Below are positions 1-9,700 of a DNA stretch of 64,000 bases, in pieces. The DNA is taken from NCBI GenBank assembly GCA_036320915.1, contig JAXBDG010000003.1:1178001-1242000 (forward strand). The letters run 5' to 3'. Numbering within the stretch: the stretch's first letter is position 1; the number at the start of each line of letters is the position of its first letter. This DNA is from Linnemannia elongata (taxonomy: Eukaryota; Mortierellomycota; Mortierellomycetes; Mortierellales; Mortierellaceae). The translations under genes were made by a program, and so were the position numbers. A model generated the notes under the pieces. That model made no database searches and had not been told where the DNA came from. It saw only the letters and a program-made list of their open reading frames with translations.

Positions 1-389
1 TAAAGCCTTGTCCGGGTGTCAAGTTGGGGGTTCGACTCGCTGATTGAGGATGAATTCTTGTTATGTTTTTTCTTTATGTTTTCTATTTTTCTATCATGAC
101 TTTTTGCAGTAATAAAACACAATAACCACATATTACCATTGCCACTTACTCGCTTGCTGAAACATGTAACTGGGCAAGATTTGTGAACATGCGCAAACAG
201 AAAAAAAAAGGTGGAAAAGTCCTCCTAGCCACCAAACTTCAACTCCAACGTGAAGCAAAATGTCTGCATAAGGCATAAGCCCGAACAATGACTCAGTGTC
301 GAATAGGCCTAAGTTGCGTGGAGATATTAAATGTTTTTATTTGCAAAAGTGTGTCATTAAAAAGAAGGAATAAAGTAGAGTCATAGAGA
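1..389. other. Gene-free left edge
   Basis: AT-rich non-coding sequence downstream of the first gene. It holds that gene's probable polyadenylation signal. I see no open frame or RNA gene. A short TTCGACT-containing string near position 30 is discussed among the rejected items. Confidence 0.6.
336..341 (-). terminator. Polyadenylation signal of the UbiA-like gene
   Basis: On the minus strand this reads AATAAA, about 49 nt past the stop codon of the UbiA-like gene. This is a normal place for a fungal 3' end signal. Confidence 0.5.
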
Positions 390-1512
390 TTAAGAGAAGG
401 TGCGCATGGCCGTCTTGGGAACGCCGCTCCAGACCTTGATGGGAACAATGTACATGGTAAGAAGAGTAATAAGGGTGCAGATCAATTCGACAGTCTTGTG
501 TCCCTTGGGCACAGCTTCTCCCTCAGCCAGAGGAGTACCGGGAACGCGCTGCTTGGCGAAAAGAACGATGACAGTGAGGAGCAAGAAGCCCAAGAAGGGC
601 CACATGATGATCTCAACAGCCATCACGTACGAAGCCCAGGCACCAATGACGACCGCAAAGAGGATCATCAGGAAGGTCTTGAACTTTCCATAGGCGATCA
701 AGTATGTTCCAAGGGCAATATGGGCAGTTGGGTCAAGTTTGCGGCAGACCTCAAAGGTGAACGAGCCTCCAAACTGCAAGAGGGCCGCATGCCAGGCAAG
801 GATGTTCTTGAGGGATGAGGCGCCGTGGAAGGCCGCGATGGGGAAGAGGACCATGAGGAGGACGACGAGCTGGTGGGTGATGACATAGAGGATTGGGCGG
901 GCGCTCAACCAGTGGCCGCAGCCGAACTCTTTGAACATGGCATAGTAGTAGAGGGTGGTTGCAATGCAGAGGAGTCCGCAGGCTAGGTTCTCGACGATGG
1001 CGAGAACAATTCCGTTGATGAGGAGGATTGCGACGAGGGTATGGACGACAATGCTGGCTTCGCGAGCTGTAACGAGGCCTCGTGGCAAAGGGCGTTCAGG
1101 GTGAGCGAGAATATCCTATTCAACAGAAGCCAGTAAGAGGTTAGCTAGAAAATAAGGTGACACAAAAGTGAACGTAGCCATCACATTTTCTGCGAAGGAA
1201 AGGGAGTAGACATACAGTATCGACATCCTTGAGATCATCCATGACTCTGAGGGTAATCAGAAAGAGCGTCTCAATGACCAAGGTCCAGAAGAACTGACGG
1301 AGAGGAAGGTCCTTAGATCCGTTGCTCAGACAGTAGTTTGCGGTGAGAACATATCCTGCTGCAGTCAAGAGGTAGACAAAGAGGGCGATGCGCTCCGAGA
1401 AGAACTTGAGCCAGGCCTTGTAGCCGGAGAACTGGACAAAGACGTCGACCTGCCGACTGCTGGCTGTTGTCGAGACTGAGACCTGGGATTTGTTTTCTTG
1501 TTCAGCTTTCAT
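390..1512 (-). CDS. UbiA prenyltransferase-like integral membrane protein
   Basis: Two exons (1512-1216 and 1115-390, 100-nt GTATGT intron) give 340 residues. The ATG at 1512 is the first true ATG of the frame; anything upstream would need a TTG start. After a short soluble N-terminus there are about eight or nine hydrophobic segments. The fingerprint is an Asp-rich stretch at residues 92-100 (DDLKDVDTD) continuing into HPERPLPRG at 104-112, the metal/diphosphate-binding loop of UbiA-superfamily proteins. The second signature is FEVCRK near the middle, where classical UbiA enzymes have another Asp-rich motif. That FE..RK variant is typical of bacterial UbiA-like proteins of unknown substrate. 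An aromatic or lipid prenyl transfer in a membrane is the family expectation, but the substrate is unknown. The intron falls between the two halves of the first motif. The gene is divergent from the ABCG transporter across 2 kb. Confidence 0.8.
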
Positions 1513-3164
1513 GGTTTGTTGTATGTGTTGCTCGGTTGGTTGGTTGGTGCAGATCAAGATTCAGGTACGAAGAAAAATAAAAGGAGAAAAGAGAAGAAAA
1601 GAAATGAAAGAAGGACGATGAGGAGGAAGGGGCTTATTCAGAAACAAAAATAAAGTAGGAGGGATGGTCGTGAGAGTTGATTTGTGTGGTCGTTAGCAAT
1701 GTGGTGGTGATGATGTGTGCATGCAGTGATGACAGACGAGGGGCAAAAAGGATGCGGAAGGTTGTCAGCCGTTTGAAGGAAGGAGTGATTGCGGAGGAGG
1801 AAAGGAGAAAAGAAAAAGAAAGAGAAGGAGGAATGGGGGAAAAGAGACAAGGCGAAAATAATTGCCTTACTCCTTGTCTGATCGTATATAGTAGGCTGAC
1901 ATGTATGCCAATGATCAACTCATCGCAGGTACTTGGAGTTCATGACGACTGTGGACAGGGTCACTCTTCAATCACAATAAGTCTGAAAAACAAACAAGTC
2001 CGTTCAACAACATGTCAACAAACAGCTCACAGACATCTTGATTTCTTTTTGAGTCCGGACTGAACGGTGAATGAATCCATCAAGGAGTGAATACGATGCA
2101 CGACCGATATCCAATACAAACACCAACAACAACATTGACAACAATAACTTCGACAACATAAACAAAAAACAAACAATTTTGAGAGCAGACAAGAAAATTC
2201 AACTTCAGATGGAAGCAATAAGAGGCATGCACATGTTTGGATGAACTGCAACAAGTACAACTTTGAACTTAACGTTACCACCAGCCTCCTAGTTAACTTA
2301 ACAAAGCCGAGTGCATTGGGCTCAATTATAAAATGTGTGCAAACAGTGAATGTTCTTACTATTTTGTTGCTTTGCTGTTGTCACGATTGTTTGATAGCAG
2401 CTGAAAATTGAGCAATTCATTATTCTTTTCTTTATCGGCAACGTGGTACTTTGGGCCAGTGTGAACCCAGTCCGCGGTCTCTCAACTCATCATCATCAGC
2501 ATCATCATCATTATCATCGCTAATCTCTCCATTGGTAATGCGTCTTCCGTCATTCTCAGTCGCTCGTTCGCTACTTTCGTTGGTTGTTCTTGTTCTCAAA
2601 ACAGAACAATGCAAATGCATGTGAAGCGATTGATATTCAACGAATGGCTTCTTCTGAGAATCAATTCTTCTCTTCTTCATTTGTGTTCTCGACATCATCC
2701 AGGCTTCAAATCTATCGGTGCCTTAGTATCGATTTCAGGTACATCTTGTACATCCTGTTCATGTTCAACGAGTCCGGCGACATGTCCTTCTGTTTCTCAT
2801 TGCATGACAGAACACGATGGCCACACCAAAGCGCACGAGCTAATAGGCGCAAGAAAAAAGCCCCTTCCCTCAAAGGATATTTCATGCCACCATTGCGGCA
2901 ATCATCTGGTCAGCGTAATTATGTGTGCCATGGGCGATAAGTGGAAGTGATTGGGGGAATAACGGCACTGCGTTTTGGCCAGGGGGTATCTGGGTAAAAT
3001 TTGATGGGGATGCTGGAGCAGGAGAGTTTTGTTCTCCCCGTTCATGCTCCCATGGACCATCGTTGTTGGCTCCTTCATGAGGATGTTCACTTTGTTTACA
3101 GTTCATTGTTCTCTTGTTTTTCAGCGCAAGAACTACCAGCACAGCGTACATGGACCGCAAGGTA

Positions 3165-3176
3165 GTACCGCGGTAC
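3165..3176. promoter_or_regulatory. 12-bp palindrome GTACCGCGGTAC with CCGCGG core
   Basis: A perfect inverted repeat about 390 bp upstream of the ABC transporter start. Its core CCGCGG is the everted CCG/CGG arrangement bound by Zn2Cys6 regulators. In budding yeast the drug-response element of ABC transporter promoters is TCCGCGGA. The flanks differ here, and CCGCGG also occurs elsewhere in the window, so the functional reading is speculative. Confidence 0.3.
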
Positions 3177-3239
3177 AAGATTCCACTTGTCCAAAGTACG
3201 GAATTGGACTAAGTTTTTCGAGAGAGGGAGAAAGGGGAC

Positions 3240-3490
3240 ACTGACCATTCACATCTTCAGACGACTGCTTCTTTCGTTTCTTTTTTCTTTTCCTCTCTCA
3301 TCTTTCTTCTTTCTCCACCTTTTCTTCTTCTTTCTTCTCTCCCTCCTGACCCTTTCTCTTTTTCCCTTCTTTCCTTCCTGCTTTTGCTTCTCCACACAAC
3401 AGTCCACCTCTTCTTATTTAACGAGCTCCATTCCCCATCTCTTCTCTTGTCCGTCGACCGACTCTTATTTTCTTCCCCCACTCCTCCTCG
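3240..3490 (+). promoter_or_regulatory. Pyrimidine-rich promoter/5'UTR tract of the ABCG gene
   Basis: Roughly 250 bp of almost uninterrupted C/T runs ending about 80 bp before the ATG. Similar tracts precede CAND1, MMS19, LTA4H and the MOV10-like gene in this window, so it looks like the core promoter style of this organism. Confidence 0.4.
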
Positions 3491-3568
3491 TTAGTCTTGT
3501 AAATACCACCCATTTTTCCATCTCAACACATCTAATACTATACCCTCATCTCTACAACAACATCGACG

Positions 3569-5905
3569 ATGAACATCGAAAAGATCACCAACGGGTCGAA
3601 TGCATCCGTCTCGACTGGCTCGCATATTCAGGGTGATGTCCATGTCCCTTTCATCCCTGCCTCGCTCACTGTCTCCAAGCTCCAGTACGAGATCACTGTT
3701 AAACAGGAGTTGAAGGAGGGCGAAAAGAAGAGCCTTTTCAAGAAGCAACCTGATGTCCAGCGTGCTATCCTCTCCAATGTCGATGTCAAGGCCACCCCCG
3801 GCCGTGTCCTCGCCATCATGGGTCCTAGTGGATCAGGTATGCCTTCGTATTCTTGTTGCTCGTTGCTGATTTGATTTCACCCTACTTCGTTTTACTTAGC
3901 TCTTGTCATTCCATTATCATACCCCTTAAATAATAATTTCCCTTACAGGCAAGACGACCCTCTTGGATCTGCTCGCTGATCGCCAGGCACGCAACATTGG
4001 CAAGATTCAGGGAGACATCCTCCTGAATGATGTCCCCGTCAAGCAGTACGGCTCCATCCGCAAGCGTCTTGTCGGCTATGTCACCCAGGAAGATGGTAAC
4101 CATCTGTGCCTTGCCACTTGCTATCTTTGTTTTTCTTATCTCTTCTGCCTTCATTGCGACCAACACACTGACGTCTCTATCAACTACAACATTAGACTTC
4201 ATCGAAACATTGACCGTCCTGGAGACACTCACATTCGCCGCCAAGATGAGACTCCCTCGCGCAATGTCCACAAAGGACAAGCTTGCCCGCGTCGACGCCG
4301 TCATGGAGGAGCTCAACCTCACCCACATCAAGAACACCAAGGTCGGAGGTGCCGTCATCCGCGGTATATCTGGAGGAGAAAAGCGTCGAGTCACCATCGG
4401 TATCGAGCTTCTCTCCAGCCCCAGTGTCTTGCTTCTCGACGAGCCTACATCGGGTCTCTCCTCGACTGATGCCTTGAACGTTGCCAACGCCATCAAGGAG
4501 CTCGCCCGCAAAGGTCGCACCGTCATCCTGACCGTCCACCAGCCTCGTTCGGACATCTATGAGCTCTTTGACGATCTCTTGCTGTTGTCCAAGGGGAAGG
4601 TCGTCTACTTTGGCAAGGCTCAAGACGCTGCCGCTTACTTTGAGGCCCATGGACATGAAGTCCCCATCGGTTGGAACGTTGCCGATTACTTCTGTAAGTT
4701 TCAATTCCCATTGTTTACATATCATGATGGTCTAACGGCATCTTTGTAACTAATGAGTGTTTCGTTAATGTTTCCTTTGACCTTTACAGTGGATCTTATT
4801 ACCCTTCATGAGGACAAAACCCCCAACGAGGGATCATCTTCGTCCCACGAGGACTTTGCCCAGAAGTACGCCAGCTTCCTCGCCACCAATCCCAAGGCAT
4901 ACTTGACTGAGCTTCTCCAGAAGCACCAAAATGACTCTGAGAAGAGAAAGGACGATGCCCTCTTGGACCAGTTCAAGAAGGCCTACACGACCGAGTACGC
5001 CACCACTACCTTGACCCAGACCTTGTTGCTTACTCAGCGTAGCTTGACCAACTTGGCTCGTCACCCTACCATCTTCCAGGCCTCTGCTTTCATCCACATC
5101 GTCTTTGCACTCGTCATCGGTTCCTTGTTCTCGGGACTCAAGGACCGTCCTGAGATGGGTGCCACCAGCTTCAACAAGTCTATTGCCTTGTTCTTCATCA
5201 CCTCCTTCCTCGCCACCATGACTTTCTCCGCCATGCCTCAGTGTAAGTTGTCTCCCCTTGCATTTCTTTTTGAGTGTTGGTGCATCGTGATGTCTGAATG
5301 CAACGCCTGTCCTAATGCAATTTGTCATCTCTTTCTACTATATAGTCATTATCGAGCGTAGCTTGTTCTTGAGAGAGCGAGCTGCAGGAATGTACAGAAC
5401 CTCATCCTACTTCCTCGCAAAGACCATCGTCGAGACCCTGTCCTACACTGTTCTTTCGGTTATCTTTGTCGTCATCACCTACTACCTTATCGGTCTCAAG
5501 GGATCATTGATCTACTACTTTGTCGCCGTCGCCGTATTTGTCAACGTTGCCCTCTCGCTCATCGCTGCCATCGGTGCCGGTGCTGAGAACGCCGAGGTCG
5601 GTATGAACCTTCTCTCACTCATTAACACCATGGCCATGTTGTTCTCAGGCTTCATTGTCAGCAGGACCGATATCCCCCGCGGCTGGATCTGGGCTTTCTG
5701 GGCCTCGTACTACCAGTGGGCATTCTCTGGTATGCTTGGTAACGAGTTTGCTGACGGCTCACCAAAGGGCACTGCTACCCTGCAGTACTTTGGCATGGCT
5801 GAGCTGGACTGGTTGACCAAGTGGAGAGCTGTCATCATCCTTGTCGGATATTACATTTTCTTCCGTGTCATCGGCCTCTTGCTTCTTCTTGCTAAGAAGG
5901 CCTAG
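3569..5905 (+). CDS. ABCG-family half-size ABC transporter
   Basis: Five exons (3569-3836, 3949-4095, 4196-4693, 4790-5242, 5346-5905) encode 641 residues in ABCG order, nucleotide-binding domain first and membrane domain second. Walker A GPSGSGKTT is at residues 85-93, the signature ISGGEKRR at 196-203, Walker B LLLDEP at 217-222 and the switch His at 253. About six hydrophobic segments fill the C-terminal 280 residues. It should work as a homo- or heterodimer exporting lipids, sterols or hydrophobic metabolites at the plasma membrane or an organelle. The substrate cannot be read from sequence. The first intron splits the glycine codon of Walker A (G90). C-ending codons dominate, suggesting strong expression. 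It is divergent from the UbiA-like gene and convergent with the adenylation-dikinase gene. Confidence 0.93.
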
Positions 5906-6726
5906 ATAGTCTCTCCTCCGTTGTTGTTTTAATCCCCTTTACACACATTATCACGCTCACTCTCTCCTTTTATGATACTCTCACTCTCCCCTTAATACAC
6001 GGGCTTCAGTCGAATAAAGAAAATAGTTTTTTACTTTGTGCCTTCTTCAATGTCACTCCCCAGACTTTTTTTTTTTTTTTTTGATAAAGACCTCCTGTCA
6101 GGTCTAACGATTGTCCTCCTTCACTAGCACTTCTTTACTCATTTTGCCTCCAATACCTCTAAAAGTGACATAAGTTCTATGAAGAACATTCACGATTGTC
6201 AGCAAGCTGAACTCGCCCTGCTCACCCAAGATGTCATGGGCAAGCTAGGATTTCGTGGCAATGGAATCAAGACCGGCACGGATTGAAAAGGATGACTGGA
6301 CTTTTTCATTCAGAGAAGTGAATATGAAAGAGGATAGGAATAGGAGGATACCTTGAGTGTTGTAAGGAGTTGACGGTTTATGTCAATGGGTGCGGCTCCA
6401 GTTTTAAACCACACAGGGGTTGCCCGGTCCCCAGTTACGGTTTGAACCCTTTGCCTCAATAATCCCTGGTATTCCATGGGGGAAGGCCAGTACATGACGT
6501 TTTAGTGTCGGCCCATTTGGAGACGCCGCTCATTTTGGGTTTGACAGTCAATCGACGCTCGTTGTCCACTGTTTTTTTTTTTGACGAAAACTAGTACAGT
6601 ACAGTTTTTGAGTGCGAAAAGATATATTATTAAAGTTGAAGGGGCATTGCTATGTCTATGGTATGATATGTGTTGTGTTCATTTGTGCATATGTAAGGGT
6701 TCGTTCGAATCGTTGCTGCCGTGATC
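5906..6726. other. Convergent intergenic region
   Basis: Sequence between two converging 3' ends. It holds the ABCG polyadenylation signal, a T-run near 6066-6082 and a G+C-richer block at about 6360-6560. A 61-codon minus-strand frame lies in that block but has no family resemblance. The block could be a repeat remnant; I cannot place it. Confidence 0.5.
6013..6018 (+). terminator. Polyadenylation signal of the ABCG gene
   Basis: AATAAA about 110 nt after the stop codon, in an AT-rich setting. Confidence 0.5.
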
Positions 6727-9700
6727 TTAAACAGCAGAGATGGCCTCAGTCTCGGCCTCAGCAGCAGTAGCAGAAGCAGCCCCCTCCTTCTCCAGGGCTT
6801 CGAGTTCGTCCAAGATGTACACTTTTCCCTTTCCAGCATCCATCTTGATGCGCATTCCCGTCTTGAGACGCTTCATCAAACCGCCCGAGATACCAACAAT
6901 AGTAGGCAAGCCTAACTCGCGAGCAACAACGGCCGAGTGACTCAACAACGACCCACGCTCGATCAATAGACCCGAGCACATCGGGTAAAGGGGCACCCAA
7001 CCAGGATCGGTTCTGGCAGTGACCAAGATCTCGCCGTCAAGGTCCTTGGTCTCGGAGATGTCCTTTGCGACACGCACGACACCTTCGACGATTCCGGGAC
7101 AGCACGAGACACCCTTGAGGATGCCAGGCTCTGGTGGGCCGTTGGAGTCTTCGGCATCCTTGAGGAGGTCCAGGTCGGCGAGGATATGGGGATACCACAT
7201 GTAGACACCGGCGGCACCACGTGTGACGAAGCGTTCTGGGGGTGCGTTGGCATCGGCGACGTAGCCTGCGAATTCGGTCTTGCGGAGCTGGGTCAAGGCC
7301 TTGAGATCGCGCGAGACTGCACGTCCATCAACATAGGAGAGGAGTTCTTCGGTTGTGAGGTAGAAGACATCGCTCTCGGCGTCGAGAGCACCCAGGGCGA
7401 CGAGACGGTTACCCATTCCACGGAAGATACGACGCATGACACCAAAGACCTTTGAGCGGGCGAAACGAAGGTTCTCGCGGTGCTTGACGACTCGGCGAGT
7501 GTTGCGGAGGAGCCAGAGGAAGAGCTTGAGTTGGGTGCCCTTGAGCTTTTGGTGGACTAAGGCTTCTGCGGCGGCGCGGATTGCTTGTTCGCGCTTGTCG
7601 AGGTCGTCGACTTCGTAGGCTTTTGTGCGGACGTATCCTGCAATCGCGTTGATTACAAAGTCTGTTGAGGTACATTAGGGTACAAATATTTGTTAGTCTG
7701 TGTGCGACAAAGAAAGAAAAAAGAAACGAAAGCAAACAAGAGAAACAAAGAAAGAATACATACCGGGATCGTCGTTCAAGTCCTTCTCCTCGAGTTTGAG
7801 CTCGTTGATGCAACGGAATCCATAAGAGTCCAAGAACTCAAGGATCATGGCCAAAACATCAGCCACGACTTGGACAGGAGGGTGAGGCTTATCAGCCTCA
7901 GTAACCTTCAAACCAGCCAAGAGCTCACTTGCCTTGACGAACGACAGCTTCAAAATAGTCGAGCGCAGGATCCACTGGTTCTCTTCGGGCTTGATGGCCT
8001 TGAGGACATGATCCTTGTGTCCAATGAACCATGCGCCTAGCTCGGGGTACTCGATCGTGGTGTCGATACTCTTTGCAATGTCCATTAACATCTTGGTAGG
8101 CTTGGCTGACTCGACATCCTCACCGCAGAGAAGATCGTTCTGAAGGGAATCAACAGCGGCGGTATCGGCAGCGGCAGCGGCAGCCTCGGCGGCAGTGGGG
8201 GCAGCTGCATCACCAGTTGCAGGGGTGGCGGCCTTGGCATCGACCAAGTGCTTGGCAATGAAGGACTTAAGGGTACCAAAGAAGCCCATGACCAACAGAT
8301 CGTTAATAACGGGGGCTTTCCAGTCACGCAGGAGGGCACTGGCATTCTTCTTGTAATAGAGTGCAATCTCCTCCAGTGACATGGAAGTAAAATCCATCTC
8401 GCGTCCGGTGCTGTAGAAGGCATCAAAGTTGGCAAAGAACTTGTTGACAATGCGGTCAATGTTGCGGTAGGCCGAGATGTACTTGAGGACGAGGTTGGTG
8501 CGGTGCCAGGCGTTGAACTTGGGACGGGCCTCAAGGATCTTCTTGAACTCCTTCTCCATATCGGCGTTACCCTCCTGCCCTTGCTTGACACCCATCATGG
8601 TCTCCATGTGCTTGGGGTCCGAGAACTTGCCGAGAGGTGCGAGCAAGAGGAGGCGGTACCAGTTCATAAGGTTGTAGTAAACGTTTCCACGGATGTAGCC
8701 GAGCAGGTTGATGAGAGCGTCTTCGTTGGCTTGGACCAGCTTGGTAGGGGTGCCCAAGAACGTGAGCATGGTCTCGTAGACGATGCGGTAGTTGTACGAG
8801 GCAAAAGAGAAGGTCAAGGGAGTGGTGACTCCAGAGTAGGACTCGACAATGTTCGAGTTGTCCCACAAGGTGACGTTCATGCCCTGAGGAGCAGCCAGAG
8901 AGTCCATTGCACGGTTGGCAATAGAGGAAAAGTCAATGTCGTCACCCTTGTTCTTGCCCTTGGATTCAGCACTGGAAGTAGTCGTCTGGACCGAGATGTG
9001 AGATTCGCCCAAGGTCTCGGAAGAAGCCTCAGATTTGGGGGCAGGGTCAGTGGCAGCAAAGAAGGCAGCTGGAGGCAAGTTGACGATAGGACGGACCTGG
9101 AGACAGTACAACATACCGTCTTCCTCCTGGAAAGCCCACTCGAAATCAACAGGGGTGCCGATCAAGGCCTCCAACCCGCTGACGGTGGTGCCGACAGCTC
9201 TGGCACGGTCATGGGTCAAGGCTGCAGCACTGGCCTTAGGCTCGGGGACATCAACTGCGACCAATCCAGTAGCATCAGCATCATCAGCGCCACCGCCATT
9301 GCGGACCCACATTTTGGGTTTGGGAACTAGAGTCTCCTTGACCTTGCCCTGGAATCCGCGCTCGACCTCGAATGAATCTGGCTCGGCAGCACCACTGACA
9401 AGAGCCTCTCCTTGACCCCAGACAGCCTCGACCAAAGCGACGTTGGCACTGATGGGGTTCAATGGGTGACGAGAGAAGGCGACACCGGCACACTCGGAAT
9501 CGACCATGATCTGGACGACAACACCCATGCGGACATTGTTCACGGGGAGGTTGCAGGCAAGACGATGCGACATGACACGGGGAGCAAAAGCCGACAACCA
9601 GCACTTCTTGAGGGCAACGATAATGTCGTCCATGGACTGGCGGTACAGGAACGAGTCGAATTGACCGGCGAAGGAATGCGAGACAGAGTCCTCATCGGCA

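Larger units (their letters stand above)
1513..3568. other. Divergent intergenic region, UbiA-like / ABCG
   Basis: About 2 kb between two divergent starts, with no convincing coding sequence. The right third becomes strongly pyrimidine-rich (about 3240-3490), as before other highly expressed genes in this window. A 12-bp perfect palindrome lies at 3165-3176. Short open frames here have no recognisable domains. Confidence 0.6.

Noticed and set aside
20..55. Possible tRNA T-arm (GGGGGTTCGACTCGCTG) at the left edge
   Set aside because: The five-base stem around TTCGACT pairs at only two or three positions, and the 5' half would lie outside the window.
6310..6495. 61-codon minus-strand frame in the ABCG/dikinase intergenic region
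   Set aside because: Short, no known domain, and it lies between two converging 3' ends. Possibly a repeat remnant.
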